Positions 1-12,400 of a stretch of DNA of 64,000 nucleotides are shown in pieces; within the stretch, counting starts at the first letter, position 1, and every line of letters starts with the position of its first letter. Origin of the DNA: Papaver somniferum (taxonomy: Eukaryota; Streptophyta; Magnoliopsida; Ranunculales; Papaveraceae); assembly GCF_003573695.1 (NCBI RefSeq), contig NC_039362.1, forward strand, positions 13,040,063 to 13,104,062, written 5' to 3'. Under the pieces are notes generated by a model. The model was not told the origin of the DNA. It saw only the letters and a program-made list of their open reading frames with translations, and did no database searches. The position numbers and the translations under genes were made by a program.

Positions 1-2
1 AT

Positions 3-239
3 CTTTCTCAGGGCATCTACCGAAAACTCCTTCTTGTTATTGAAGAAATCATTGATTATGGGATCGTTCAATTCCTCTAAATCTTCAGAAACATCAGTGA
101 ACTCACTAAGTTCCCTTTTTAGATCACGCAAGGTATTCTTGGTTAGAGACAACCTTTGTTCATAGTGAGTTATTTCTTCCACAGAGGAAATAATTCGAGA
201 TCTTAAATCATTTCGCTTATTGATGAAGTCTTTCACCGT
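3..239 (-). pseudogene. Open frame reaching the window edge, coiled-coil type
   Basis: About 79 codons stay open from just after a stop at 240-242 to the left edge. The peptide is charged and heptad-like (VKDFINKRNDLRSRIISS near its start), consistent with a coiled coil. It lies downstream of the CCHC remnant of SIRE-like element I, on the same strand. I do not recognise a domain, and there is no start codon at the left end of the frame. It is probably part of the same decayed polyprotein, but it could be an unrelated insertion. Confidence 0.4.
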
Positions 240-605
240 TTATCTAAAATGATTATCAGCACGACAAACAGACAAGAGACAGTTAGAGGAAGAATCTTTT
301 CTCTTGATTGGAGACTCCTTCTTTATCATCCTTGAGGAAGTGATTCCTTTGCAAAGGTGTACGTTGACTGCTTCTACTGCATTACTTTTAGAAGAACTTC
401 TAGTTACGTAAGAGAGGAAAGAAGAAGATAAGAGGATTTAAAAGTGTCAAACCCTAATCTTTGACACAGTCTTCCACAGATAAAGGATCCACAATCAATA
501 ACGTTAGAAGAATATCTTCTTTACAAATATAAAAACATACTTGAGCCACAAGATGCATAGCCTCAACTTCTCAAGCTAAGTATGAGGATGCAGGCGTCTC
601 CGAGC

Positions 606-1187
606 TTAATCAGAGACAAAGTGAGCCAGATGCTCCCCTTGCTTGCCAAGGCTTGTTGTATGAAAAGATTTCCTCCTTGTGTTTATGGAAACATTGGTTT
701 TACACGACCTTTGATTATCTAGATTCAAATTTTGCATGTTCTCTTGTATTTTAGAAATTCTTTTGTTCCTCTGCTTGAACCTCCAACACAAGTTTTGAAC
801 ATGATTTCCATTTCCGTAAAACGAACAAGTCGGTGATCCCTTGTCTTGTTGGAGTGCCTTCTGTTGATCACAACTGCCAGCCTTTGTCTTTCCATGAAAC
901 TTAGGAACAGAGTTGACGATACCTGCAGTCTTGCTTTTAAATTATAAACCATTAGTGTTTCCAAAGGATTTCTGACCAAATAACATTGCTGAGATTTTAT
1001 CAGAACTTCCAGAAAATCGTTGAAGATCATCTTTGAGAGTATTAATCTCTTTTTCCTTTAGAACAATGGTTCTGGTGAGTTGATCATTAAGACAATCTAT
1101 CTGAAGATCTTTCACTTGGATCAGTGATTCTAGTTTCTTCAATGAAGCTCTTAATTGAAGATTTTCTTGAAGGACCTTTTTATTCAA
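606..1187 (-). pseudogene. SIRE-like gag C-terminal part (coiled coil and CCHC knuckle), broken
   Basis: Reading 1187 to 606, an 81-codon stretch contains a leucine/charged coiled coil and ends QKSFGNTNGL, the motif that precedes the zinc knuckle in SIRE-type gag. After a stop at 942-944 the frame continues to a knuckle, CSFYGNGNHVQNLC, near 785-830. The second cysteine of the CX2CX4HX4C pattern is Tyr, so the knuckle is probably non-functional. In life this region packages element RNA. The stop and the lost cysteine mark it as a relic. Confidence 0.6.
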
Positions 1188-1199
1188 GAATTCAAAAAT

Positions 1200-1610
1200 C
1201 TATGTGTCAGACTCAATCTCTGAATCAGACCTTGAGTATGTGGATGTTTCTGCCGTAAGAGATGCGATTTTATCACATCCAATAGACGCATTTAGAGCGT
1301 TGACACATTCTTCCATAGAATCATTAGCAACAGTTGACAGGAGATGTTTGTCAGAACTAATACTCCCTTTTACAAAGTCCTTGATCCTTTCTGTTATCCA
1401 TGGTTTATTAAACCGATTACCAATAGAACAACACCCATCAGCCCATGACAAGTTTGAGGATTTACTTGTTTCAGAAACAGCATTGAATGCAAAGATAGAA
1501 ACAGAACCCGGATCATGAACTAACACTTTTTTAAAAGAGGTATTCGTGGAAAAAGTGTTCCGGTTGTTTTTAACTCTTGGTGAAGCGTCGATTGAGACAT
1601 TAAGGTCCAT
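1200..1610 (-). pseudogene. SIRE-like gag N-terminal remnant
   Basis: A 136-codon frame starts (MDLNVSIDASPRVKNNRN) about 50 bases after the primer-binding site, where gag should begin. It is Ser/Asn-rich and shows no UBN2-type gag core, so the middle of gag seems to be lost between this frame and the coiled-coil part at 1187. The call rests on position between the PBS and the knuckle rather than on a recognised domain. Confidence 0.5.
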
Positions 1611-1662
1611 ATAGTCAGGTCGCTACAAACAGAGACTGATGAGGTCTTTAACGTGTTTGCCT

Positions 1663-1674
1663 GCTCTGATACCA
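1663..1674 (-). other. Primer-binding site, initiator-Met tRNA type
   Basis: The minus strand reads TGGTATCAGAGC, the usual plant copia primer-binding site complementary to the 3' end of initiator tRNA-Met. It sits two bases inside the LTR end at 1677. Confidence 0.85.
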
Positions 1675-1676
1675 AT

Positions 1677-4091
1677 TGAAAAAGCGTGGGTCTAACAACA
1701 CCACCCAATATTTCGCTTAGCAATCTGTATGGACTAACTCCGAAATACTTTGCTAGACAATCAACTAAACATTCGAACTCAATCTAGATGAAAATTATCT
1801 CAAGGAGTTATTATCTCAATCTCTCGATTTAATTTCTACTCAAGCTAAAATCAATAGTGAGTCTTTATCAAAGAGAGATAACTTGGATGGTACCAAACAC
1901 CAATGTCCAAGGATCAATCAACTACAATCAACAACCAAAAGTTGGATTAGAGAAGTTGATGATCACGAACGCACAACCTGTATTATTTCTATTATATAAA
2001 ATATAATGTGGAAAAGAAATAACACAGACACCAGAAGTTTTGTTAACGAGGAAACCGCAAATGCAGAAAAACCACGGGACCTAGTCCAGATTGAATACAC
2101 ACTGTATTAAGCCGCTACAGACACTAGCCTACTCCAAGCTAACTTCGGACTGATCTATAGTTGAACCCCTACCAATCTACCACTGATACAAGGTAAAGTT
2201 GTACTCCTACGCCTCTGATCCCAGCAGGATACTGCGCACTTGATTCCCTTTGTTGATCTCACCCACAACAAAGAGTTGCTGCAACCCAAAATCAAAGACT
2301 TGATAATAAACGAATATGTCTCACACAGAAAAGTCTATCGAAAGGATAAATCTGTCTCCCACAGATAAACCCTAGGTTTTGTTCCGTCTTTAGATATAAA
2401 ATCAAGGTAACATGAACCAATTGATAATCCGGACTTATATACCCGAAGAACAACCTAGATTAATCAATCACCTCTCTACAATCCTTCCTGACTACACAAG
2501 CGGATTGTCGAGGAATCACAAACAGTGAGACGAAGATGTTTGTGACTTTTTTATCTTGCCTATCGGATAACTCTCACGATATCAAGCCAATCAATCAATT
2601 GTACTCGTACGATATAAGATGTAAGATCAGATCACACAACTACGATAAAAGTAGTATCGGTCTGGCTTCACAATCCCAATGAAGTCTTTAAGTCGTTAAC
2701 TCGAGTTTAGAGAAGAAACTCAAGAGTAAATGGATATCGTCTCTAGCGAGAGCACTAGTAGCACACATACGTGTGGGGATTAGGTTTTCTCAATGCTAGA
2801 TGTCTCCTATATATAGCCTTCAAATCAGGGTTTTGCCTTAGGTACAAAGCAAACTCTATTCACCATTAGATGACAACCTGATTTAGATTCAAGCAAGTAT
2901 ATCTCAACCGTTATATCGAAAGACATAGCTTTTCACATACACTTGGGTACACATTTACTGGGTTTGAGAAAACCATGCCCAAACGAGTACACGTATGTTG
3001 GCTCAACATGATAACCCAAAAGTTCAACCATATGAGCATCTCATATTAATCATGTTATTTTTCACCATAACTAGTTCAATTGACTCAAATGAACTAGTTA
3101 AGAGTTGTTCAATTGCTATGAGATCTTATGTAACTAAGACACAATTGAAACAAAGATGATTCGATTCGATTAGAATCGGCTCATGAACATTATAGCCACG
3201 ATTTGCATAAAACATTCCTTAATAATTAATGTTCCATGTTCAGAGCACATCTTTAGATCATAACCTCTTAAGCTTACAAAAAAGTTCGCGTACTTAAGTT
3301 AATCGGTTGAGTTTTCCAAACTCAGCATAAATTCTCGGGACGAGAACTTCCGCCAGTTCGCGGATTGGGTTCGCGGACTTAGCGCACAAACGAGTTTTGG
3401 GAATCCCATCAGAAATTCTCGGTCGAGAACTTCCGTCAGTTCGCGGACTGTCCGCGGACTTGGTTCGCGGACTTGGCAAGCCAATTCCACAATTCTACCG
3501 ATTTCTCTTGATCAACAAAGTTCGAAAACTTCGGTTCAAGGAATACATGGTTATGTAATCTAAACTCTTATTCCAATCATTGAGACATTCTCAGAGGACG
3601 CTATGTAGTTTTTATTCACAGACCGATTCACGTCAGATCAATTCTCAAAGTAATTGAAACTTTCATGACTTTCGTCACTAGGTGAAGATAAACCTGATCA
3701 AAGCAAAACGCTTTACCAACACATGATTTCGAGTAAAATATAAGCAATGAATACTCAACTTGAAATAGCAAGTGTATATGATCTAGTCTATATAGCATAC
3801 GACTTTTGTCTCATAAGAAGTAGGAGAAGCATAGATAGACTTTCGAGTGATAGATAAGTTCAAGTCTTCACATACCTTTTTGTTGATGAAGTTCCACGGT
3901 TCCTTGGTGTAGATCTTCGTCGTTGTCGTTGAATCACCATGAAGTCCTTGAGCTCAACTACACTTTTCCTATCCTAGTCCGAGACTTAGCTAATAGGATG
4001 AGAATCAAGACTTTATAGTTTTGATCACTAACATTGACAAACATGCTTGATATAGCAACGCATGCGAGGTTGACCGAGCTATGCTCTAACA
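1677..4091 (-). repeat. 5' LTR of SIRE-like element I
   Basis: A 2415-bp LTR runs on the minus strand from TGTTAGAGCATAGCTCGGTC at 4091 to TTTTTCA at 1677, directly before the PBS. A TATA box (CTATATATAG) lies at 2807-2816, giving U3 4091 to about 2780 and R-U5 below it. A short block conserved between related LTRs lies at about 2038-2125. A mini-repeat built on TTCGCGGAC occupies about 3345-3480 in U3. No target duplication can be tested because the other end of the element is outside the window. Confidence 0.8.
3345..3480 (-). repeat. TTCGCGGAC-type short repeats in LTR I U3
   Basis: The words 'gttcgcgga' and 'tctcggtcgagaacttcc' recur several times on the plus strand in this GC-richer stretch of an otherwise AT-rich LTR. 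It lies about 550-650 bp upstream of the LTR TATA box in the direction of transcription. Confidence 0.6.
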
Positions 4092-4828
4092 CTATCCATT
4101 GCATATCCTTGTTAGGTTGTTATGCATAAATTCTCATGGATCTTGTTCTCGTCTCTTGTAAGGAGTCAGATAGGCAGGGAGAACTCTACAAAGAGCATAA
4201 GAGTGTTGATACCACATCGAGTCAAACGACGTAGTTCACCTTGAGTTGTATAATACTATATTGACTCTTTTAAAGGTGCATAGAAAACAAGTATGACTGC
4301 CATTACGGATTTTATTGTCATAAACCATTAAACAAAAGATTATAAACCTCATGACATGGAATCATCTGTTTGGAGCGTAGGCTCAACAAGGTAGAGATAA
4401 AAACTCTCATCTTCAGAAACATTGGGTATTAAACTTCAAGTAAATTTTTAAACAACCAATCATGACGATACTTAGGTTTCCACCAAAACACTTAGCGAAT
4501 ATAAATAGATCATGGCATCAAGCATATAATAATGAAATCATAAAACTTGTTCAATTTTATAGACATACCTTTTTAGAAGAATCCAATTTTGAATCCTATA
4601 GCTTTACCAAATATTCAAAATTTTACCCAATATAAATATGTGCGCCCTAATTCTTATGCCTTCCTCACCATTTTTCTTATAGGGAATTTCTTGCTGAGGG
4701 TACACTTCCAACACAATTAATTTTTATTGAGGTGAACAATGTATTATTAACCCACAGGCGATTGAAGCAAAACTTTCCACATCTATAGTTTTTGGCTTAT
4801 TACGTTTCTTCTTCCACCAATTCCTGTG
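4092..4828. other. No gene recognised
   Basis: AT-rich sequence between LTR I and the second gag remnant. No long frame, RNA gene or repeat boundary is visible. It may be the decayed internal region of the element into which element I inserted. Confidence 0.5.
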
Positions 4829-6294
4829 TTACACTTTTGGATTATCATGAGGGAGATCACTTTTAGACCCATTCATATCCAAATCCATCTTTTCCAAGAA
4901 ATTTTTAACTTCCAACATCATGGATTCTGCCTTTTCCATAGTCATGGAATTTTCTGGGAGACTATTCTTTTTCACACTCAATGCTTCATTAACTTTCATT
5001 GGTATCCCCTTCTGAGTGTGTTTAGGAACAACCGGAACCTTCAGAAGTGTGTTTAGGAACAACCAAAACCTTCTTCTCATTATTCATTTCAAGGTTTCTC
5101 GAAATAGAATTGGATTGATTATTCTTTTGTAAGATAGTCTCTCTCCAATTGGGAACATCGGATCTTGTCTTCGTCTTTACAAAGTTATCCTTTTAATAAT
5201 TATTACAATTGTGAAAAATATTTGTATGACGTTTCTAGGGAAATCTATGTTTATCACAGCACTGATTCCTTTACCTAAAGGTTGGACGTTCACAACCTGT
5301 AATGTCAAGGGTATTAGCCTTAACATATGATCTAGGTTTGATCACTTCTTGTGATGCCCAAACAAGAACATCAGAAAGTTTCTCATTTCTTATACGAAAA
5401 ACACATCACGTATGCAGGTGACCTTTATTTCCGCAATAATAGCAAACATAAGGAGTGTTATTACCTGGATTCGTGTGTGTTGGCTTTGGAGGTTGATATA
5501 ATTTTTTCTTTCGAACCTTAACTGCGGGTATAGGCATTTCAATTTTTTCATTAGTGAAAACATATGGTTGAGAAGAATCACTAACCTTGACAAATTTTAC
5601 CCCTTTGCTAGTACTTGGAGAATTTATTTCCTTATAGCTCAATCCTCGTGTACCACGATGATTTTTACTTGCTCCTAGCATAATGCTTAATTTGTTTGAT
5701 CTAATATTGAAAATTTTCAAGTCCTCTTCCAACATCTTGTTTTTATCAAGAGCAGCAGTTAAATCAACCTCAAGGTGTTCTTCTGTGTCATTAAAATTTA
5801 TCTTTTGGGAGCTAATCCTTGCTTCGGCTGCTGCAAGTTTCTGTTCCAACTTATAGAAATCTCAGCGAAGATTTTCACTCGAGTTTCTTCAAAAGTACAT
5901 TTTTTTCACGATCTTTAAGAAGGGATTGAATAAGTTAATAACCACCATCATAACCTTTAAAGACCTTTCTCAATTTCTTGTTTTGTCAACAAAGAGGGGT
6001 CAGAGTTCCAATGAGACTAGAAGTCGTCATTATTTTCTTAGCATAACCCGAGACTTCCTCGTATACATCTTTATCAATATCCGAGTCACTATCATCGGAA
6101 AGTGCATCCAATTATTTTTCTATGCGTGTTTCCCAGTTATCCACAGTTTCTTAATCACTCGAGGTGATTTCATGAAGGTTTTCATATATCGATTCAGATG
6201 TAACAATTTTCTCATGTGGTAAATCCAAACTTTGAACAAAATCACTTTTTGTGCATTCCATATTCGATAATATGTCTATAGGTCAGACCGCTAC
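4829..6294 (-). pseudogene. SIRE-like gag remnant II
   Basis: Minus-strand gag debris of a second element. Positions 5849 to 5406 hold 147 codons: a coiled coil, the motif NHRGTRGLSYKE that precedes the knuckle in SIRE-type gag, a Lys/Pro-rich linker and CYYCGNKGHLHT, the first three ligands of a CCHC knuckle with a stop where the last Cys should be. Positions 5080 to 4829 hold a further coiled-coil-like frame. Near 6270-6294 the sequence matches the gag leader of element I (around 1605-1632). There it is cut by the start of the E LTR. Confidence 0.65.
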
Positions 6295-6439
6295 TGTTGA
6301 CGGTGGATTTTCAACAAAGGACAAACCATAAAATCGTGATACTGCATGTTTCTGAGTTGGCTTCAGGCATGTGACGATTCATATTTTACGAAGACATGAT
6401 GAATATGTTTCTTGAAAGGCCTCCACTAGCTGAGCGTTC

Positions 6440-6745
6440 AGTGCCACGCATTTCATCATGTCCTCTATGTAGAATAACGTAATTGGGAGATTCTCCGTAA
6501 GATTGAGATCAACAACGCCTTCAGGATGTCGGTGACACTAACTGTTCCCTGACTACATGAGAGAGACCCGCCTCTACATAGAAGAACGATTGGGCGGTTC
6601 TCCGTAGATCGAGAGCAACAACGCCTTCAAGATGTCGGTAACACTCACTGTTCCCTGACTATGTAGAGAGACTATGTATAGATCCAGGCGGTTCTCCGTA
6701 TATTGAGATCAACAACGTCTTCAGGACTTCGGCAACTCGCTGTAT
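6440..6745 (+). repeat. Three tandem units of roughly 100-130 bp in the left E LTR
   Basis: Each unit contains 'ggcggttctccgtag', 'gatcaacaacgccttca', 'atgtcggtaacactcactg' and 'ttccctgactatgtagagag' in the same order. The first and second are most alike and the third is shortened. The right E copy lacks this array. Confidence 0.7.
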
Positions 6746-6845
6746 TTTAACTATACACCTTCAGAATGGGTATGACGCTTGAACTGGCTAATATCCCTTA
6801 TGTAATAGATCAATTATACCGTGACATTCACCGCTAAATTCATAG

Positions 6846-7090
6846 AAAATAATTTATTTTATCTCATTACTCCGATTTCATGATCGAATCCACGGATGAT
6901 CTCATGGAATGGTAATAGATAATCTCATTACTCCGATTTCATGATCGAATCCACAGCTGATCTCATGAGATGGTAATAACTACTTTCATTACGATGATTC
7001 TGTGGTCGAATCCACGATCCATGGAATGGTAATACTTATTTTATTATTCCGAATTCATGGTCGAAATCCACGACTGATCATATGAATTGA
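6846..7090 (+). repeat. Tandem ~62-bp repeat in left E LTR (about 4 units)
   Basis: Units carry 'tctcattactccgatttc' and 'gatcgaatccac' followed by 'ctgatctcatggaatggtaat'. The same array has more units in the right E copy. Confidence 0.75.
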
Positions 7091-9062
7091 TAATAGAACA
7101 ACTACTCATTTTTATTGCTAAGTTTCATTAATTATTCTCCACTGAATTTCATAAGCTAATAATAATACTCAACAACCGGGCATCTGGACTACCACTAAGC
7201 AAGCCCCACAAAAATGGTGCAAGTGTACTCGACAATGATGCATGACTGAGCACCCGGATGCATAAACGAGAATTCAAAAATATGGACAGATGAGGAATCC
7301 TACGCAAAGCGGGAGAAAAAATAATAAATATTAAAATAATGAAGAGGCGCTCATGGGGCGGGCCCGCCGGTCGTGCCCTAGCAGTGGTCGGTCCCACACC
7401 TTACAATCCCTAGTCTTTTATAATTATTATTTTCCTCAATTCATGAAACTCCTTGTTTGAGCAAAAATCATGATTTCGTCATAATTTCTCAAATTTTACT
7501 CAAATCATGAAAAATCAAAAGCCAACATGGTCACACGACCGTCTAGCCTCTCACGGAAATTTTAAATGTTAAAGTATTCTTATTTTAATATTTACAAAAT
7601 ATTGACCAATTCAGCATACATGCTCATTCCAACAAAAATCAAGAATTTCAGTCAAGATGAAACTCTTCAGAAAATTCACAATATTGCTCGAACGCACATC
7701 AGAAAATGATGAAACTCTCAGTACGGAGACATGGATACCACGACAACACGTGCATTCCTTCATGACTGACCAGAGTCATCCCTAGGGCTTCCACAAAGCC
7801 GGTCCCACACATTTTCATAATTCTGACCTAATTTGCTCAATTGCTCATATTGGGCCCAAACCTTGTCCAACAAACCTGGGGATTGCTCAAACGGCCAAAA
7901 ACTGGTCCCGTGACTACCAAGAGACGGTCCCATGCTCTCTTGGTCGGTCCCCATCTTTCATACCTAAGTTTTATCACCTAATGCTGAATCTAGCAATATT
8001 TCAGTAAATGATGAAATCGGCATTTAATCATCATTCTTTTACCAACTGGTCAACTCAAGACCCTGGTGCACGCTCACTCGAGCATTCGGGAACCACATGG
8101 TCGTCCATCATCCCATGTGGTGGGTCCCTCTTCGCACATGACCAATTTTCAGCAATTCGTCAAATTGATGAAGGATTGATCGAAAATTAGGGTTTCGAAC
8201 AAACGCTCCACGAAATCATCATTTTGAGGAAGTTCAAACACTTAAATTTATGTTGATCCAGCAATCAGCATATAAATTAATTATATAATATTCGGTAATC
8301 TACCAATATTTTTAATTAATATTTTATTGGGTCACATCACCAATAAATAATTCGTCGAATTGAGCAATACTTGCTCAGTTGCTCGAATATTGATCAAACT
8401 ATCAATATTCAGTAATTTATCAGTAATTCGTCGAATCGAGCAATACTTGCTCAGTTGCTCGAATAATCCATGTATATTCAGTAACTCATCAATATTCAAC
8501 AACTCGTCGAATTTACAATATTTTCTCAGACTAGCAACATTAATACTAATGAATCACTGAGCATTCGTCAATCATGCTCGATTCAACAAAACTTAGACTC
8601 AGTGTCTAATCAGTCAATAACTGACTAATTAAAACACATCTGCTTTGCAGACTCCACGATTTGTGAGACATCAATCACGTCACAAATGGGGGGATATCAC
8701 CTAGGGTTTTGGTCTGGCAGTGTACGGCACGTGGATTCATCCATGACGAGAAATGTGTGTAAGTCATGTAAACGGTTGAAGGATTTAGCAAAGTAGTGGG
8801 TGCACGAGTAGTCAAGTCTCCACACAACATGGAACTGACTTTACCACGATCTCCCACTTTCCCACACTTGCACCTAAGAAACCATCACACTTACAGGATC
8901 AATGTGTTCACTACTATGAAAATATAAATAAGTCTCCATGATTGAAGAACAAAAATTACATTATCAGTAATCGTTCATACAGAATTTCTCGAGTAACTAC
9001 TCTCAAGAATTCATCAATCTACCAGAACTTATTCGAACTTACCAGTTCACCAATTATTGTAG

Positions 9063-9530
9063 TGTAGGATCAGAATCTCGCAATGATAATGTTTCAGCGA
9101 AATTATCAATGACACAACACAACAACGTCGCAGAACAATTTCAGAAATGATAAAATAAATGACGTCAACTAAGATCACGAGAAAGATATGATAGTCCGGC
9201 AAAAATTAGAGAGTTTGCAAAATTAACATTTGTAAGGTTGCGAGAATGTCGCAGACCATACCCGAAAATAAAGGACAGATTAGCTGTCATCCACTATGTA
9301 TTTCCTTATAAATAGTTGTTCGAGTTGTAAAGAAAGGGATCTTTTTTTGAATAAGAAATCAGTAAATAGGAAAGAGAAAGTTCAGAGCAGAGATCATTCT
9401 TGATTTCTTTATCTTTTCTTGTAAGAACATTCAAAGATTAATCGATAAAATTAAGAGTGTAAACCTAAAAATGAGTTGATTAATAATGAAATCATATGAG
9501 GGGTGTAGTGTAGGATTTCCTGCAAATACA
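9063..9530 (+). repeat. 5' LTR of T
   Basis: 468 bp from TGTAGGATCAG to GCAAATACA. TATA box TATAAATAG at 9307-9315. It matches 17667-18135 with about ten substitutions. The five bases before it (TGTAG at 9058-9062) should be one half of a target duplication, but the right end is followed by T internal sequence, so this cannot be confirmed. Confidence 0.85.
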
Positions 9531-9533
9531 TAA

Positions 9534-9550
9534 TGACGCTAAAAACAGGG
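9534..9550 (+). other. Probable primer-binding site of T
   Basis: TGACGCTAAAAACAGGG starts three bases after the LTR end. The copy behind the right LTR (18139-18155) reads TGGCACTAGAAACAGGG. The consensus suggests a TGGCGCTAGA-type PBS. I cannot name the tRNA with certainty. Confidence 0.6.
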
Positions 9551-9639
9551 AAATTGAAGATCGAAAGTTGAAGATTGTTGTTGAGAATATTCAAATCAAG
9601 AAAGTGATTAAATAAATCAGTGAATCAGTTAGAAGAAAG

Positions 9640-10557
9640 ATGAATAGAATTAATGAAGATGACAAAAGATTGGAGTGTAATATGATAACAAAAACGATGA
9701 TTAATGAATTCCATGAAAACATCAAAGGAAGAATACATAAACGAAATTTTGAAGGAAGGAAAGTTATGGCGGTAGAAAAGACATCACCCTTGAAAGATTG
9801 GGAAAAGCAAAAAATAACATTCATGGCGGCAGAAATACCAAAAGAAAATTTGAACCACACATCTCCGTTGGTTATCACAGTACCTATTACACGAAAAAAA
9901 AAAGACAACGACAAAATCCACAGGAGAATGGATATAATATTTTATCACGCATTCCGGGGAATGGGATTTAAAGATGAAGAAATGTCTAGTTCAACATATT
10001 TTGTTCACGGCTTTGGAGAATCCACAACAAACCCTAAAGGAGAGATAGTGGTACGAATTCCACTTTGAGAAATCGAAACACATGTAACGTTGTGCGTGGT
10101 GGATATGGAATCACCATATAATATGTTATTAGGAAGACCATGGATACATGCGATAAAATCTGTGGTATCAACGTTGCATCAATGTATTAAATTCCCCACA
10201 CCAAATGGAATAGGTGAAATCAGAGGAGATGTTGACAATGCGAAATTATGTCATCAAATTGAAGTAAAGCATTATGAAAGACAAGCAAAAAAGAAACAAT
10301 TTCGCAGAAAGTTGGCAAAGGAAGCAAAGAAAGAAGAAGAATTTAGAGTATATATGATAAGGGAAAAAGAAGGCAAAGGAATACCCAGCGAAATTTCAGA
10401 AGAAGGAGAAGGACCTATGAAAACAATAAAGGAACCAACACCAATGGGAGAACCTAAACCCACTTACACTGCCGCAGAACCAACAAAAGAAATAAACGTT
10501 GGGACTAGAGAAGAACCTCTAATATTGAGAACTGGAACCAAAATGGATATGGAATAA
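9640..10557 (+). pseudogene. T polyprotein, protease region with lost active site
   Basis: One reading frame, split by an in-frame TGA at 10066-10068 and closed by TAA at 10555-10557. The peptide has the Tat protease framework: NHTSPLVITVPI, then IIFYHAFRGMGF, HGFGESTTNPKGE and SPYNMLLGRPWIH. The catalytic segment expected between the first two, normally a D-G-G/S-S loop, is replaced by a Lys/Arg/His-rich stretch, so the active Asp is absent. The following 120 residues are the charged linker towards RT. The protease would cleave the element's polyprotein; this copy cannot. Confidence 0.75.
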
Positions 10558-10575
10558 GAAGAAAGAACTGTTAAC

Positions 10576-12011
10576 TTGTTGCGAGAATATAAAGATGTTT
10601 TCGCAGGAAACATGGATGAGATACCGGGAATAGATCCATCAATCGCATGCCACAAGTTGGAGATTAACAAAAATGTGAGACCATTTAAACAGAGAATAAG
10701 AAAAATTGCAACAACTTACCATTCCCAAATAGAAGAAGAATTACAGAAAATGCTTGAGGCGGGAATCATAAGAGAAGCTAAATACCCAGAATGGATAGCG
10801 AATATGGTCATTGTCCCAAAGAAAAACAAAGGTCTCAGGATTTGCATAGATTTCACTGATTTAAACAAAGCTTTCCCCAAAGATAGTTTCCGTTACCAGA
10901 TATTCCTCAAATGGTGGAATCCGCAGCGGGAAATGATAGGGTATCATCTTTAGATGGATACAAAGGGTATAACCAAATCCCTCTCGCTGAAGAAGATCAA
11001 GAACATACTGCTTTCTTTGCCCCTAAAGGTTTATATTGTTACACGAAAATGCCATTTGGTTTGCGAAACGCGGGAGCGACATACCAAAGAATGATAGAGA
11101 AGGTGTTTGCAAAATGGATACACAAAACATTAGAAGTATACGTGGATGACATGTTAGTAAAGAGTAAAGAAGCTAAAGACCATGTACAAGACCTGAGGGA
11201 GATTTTTGAACAAATGCGGCAATATAACATTAAATTGAATCCTGAGAAGTGTACTATTGGAGTTGTATCGGGAAAATTTTTAGGCTACATTGTATCAAAA
11301 GAAGGAATACAAGTTGATCCAGAAAAAGTGCAAGTAGTTCGTGACATGCCAACACCAGCAACAATAAAAGATGTACAAAAGTTAAATGGGATTCTAACTT
11401 TGCTGGGGAGATTCATTTCGCGATCAGCAGACAAATGCAAATATTTTTTCGATATACTCAAGAAGGGTGCGAAATTTAAATGGACTGATGAATGTGAAAA
11501 AGCTTTTCAAGGAATCAAAGAACATCTTATGAATACAACTATTTTACAAAAAGCAGAATCAGGAGAAGAATTATTGATCTATCTTGCGACGACGTCGCAT
11601 GCATTAAGTGCTTTGTTATTGCGAGTAGACGCAGGAGTGGAGAAGCCCATTTATTACATTAGTAAAACTTTTAATGCTGCTGAGAAGAATTACTCAAAGA
11701 TTGAAAAGTTAATTTTAGCATTAGTTTATGCATCATTTAAGCTCCGCATATACTTTCAAGCACACAAGATAAAGGTATTAACAAAAGTACCAATTGAATC
11801 AGTGATGAAGAATTCTAAAAGATCAGGAAGAGTGGAGAGATGGAATGCACAAGTAGGCCACTTTGATATTAAATATGAAATTTTATCTTCACCAAAATCA
11901 CAAGTTGTTGCAGATTTCTTGGCAGAATTTCCTTTAGAAGAAGATGAAGCAGTAGAAGAAATGATGGATGTAGAAGAAGAACATGGAGATCTAAAAGACT
12001 TATTAACATAA
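10576..12011 (+). pseudogene. T reverse transcriptase and RNase H, frameshifted
   Basis: RT begins with EYKDVFAGNMDEIPGIDP and GIIREAKYPEWIANMVIVPK, and continues after a frameshift at about 10885-10911 with SSLDGYKGYNQIPL, KMPFGLRNAGATYQRM and the catalytic YVDDMLVKS (YVDD codons 11139-11150). Connection and RNase H follow (GRFISRSADKCKYFF, IYYISKTFNAAEKNYSKIEK). The normal enzyme copies element RNA into DNA in the virus-like particle. The frame closes with TAA at 12009-12011, but homology goes straight on into the second RNase H. Confidence 0.9.
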
Positions 12012-12400
12012 TCAAATAGATGGGAGATATTGGTAGATGGATCATCAAATGGAGAAGGAAATGGATTTGGAATTGTCTTAATTTCGCCAGAAGGAATAAA
12101 AATGGCTTTTTCATTCAGATTGGAATTTGCATCCACTAATAATGAAACAGAATATGAAGTTGTGATACATGCCTTAAAATTCGCAATACAAATGAAACTA
12201 TAAAATGCCAGGATCACTAGTGATTCGCAGCTAGTTATTCGCCAAATAAAGGGAGAGTATACTACAAATGAACCATCCTTGAAGAAATACAAGAAGCTGG
12301 TTGGATAATTGTCAGCGAAAATCCCAAAAGTAAAATGGAGGCACATTTCAAGAAAGGATAACAGACTTGCAGACGCTTTTGCTTTCATCTCAAACATGAT
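12012..12400 (+). pseudogene. T archaeal-type RNase H (aRH), three stops
   Basis: In the same frame as RT the peptide reads WEILVDGSSNGEGNGFGIVL, then TNNETEYEVVIHALKFA, SDSQLVIRQIKGEY and, after the last stop, RHISRKDNRLADAFA. These are the D, E, D and final D motifs of the extra RNase H that defines Tat elements. Stops at 12009-12011, 12201-12203 and 12306-12308 break it, and the frame is otherwise kept. The protein framework is well preserved apart from the stops, suggesting recent loss. Confidence 0.85.

Larger units (their letters stand above)
1..4091 (-). mobile_element. Ty1-copia SIRE-like element I, 5' part
   Basis: On the minus strand this reads LTR, primer-binding site, then gag remnants running off the left edge of the window. 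The lineage call rests on a long LTR (about 2.4 kb) starting TGTTAGAGCA, a PBS of the initiator-Met type, and a gag C-terminus with the pattern 'coiled coil, short FG..GL motif, CCHC knuckle' known from SIRE/Maximus gag. No pol or 3' LTR lies inside the window. The coding part is interrupted by stops and frameshifts, so this is a decayed copy. Confidence 0.75.
6295..9062 (+). repeat. Long gypsy-type LTR 'E', left copy
   Basis: The copy begins TGTTGACGGTGGATTTTC, a typical LTR start, exactly where gag remnant II stops. A TATA box (TATAAATA) is at 8923-8930, so transcription would run to the right. From about 6757 to 9059 it matches the right copy at 23599-26407. The T element begins at 9063 inside the end of this LTR: the right copy continues 'attattgcagaaacc' where the left has 'attattgtag' followed by T. 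No coding content was found. The ORFs inside it are LTR sequence repeated in both copies. Confidence 0.65.

Noticed and set aside
1204..1518. 104-codon plus-strand frame
   Set aside because: Antisense shadow of the SIRE-like gag remnant at 1200-1610.
7149..7397. Frame repeated at 24166-24396
   Set aside because: Part of the E LTR in both copies; no domain.
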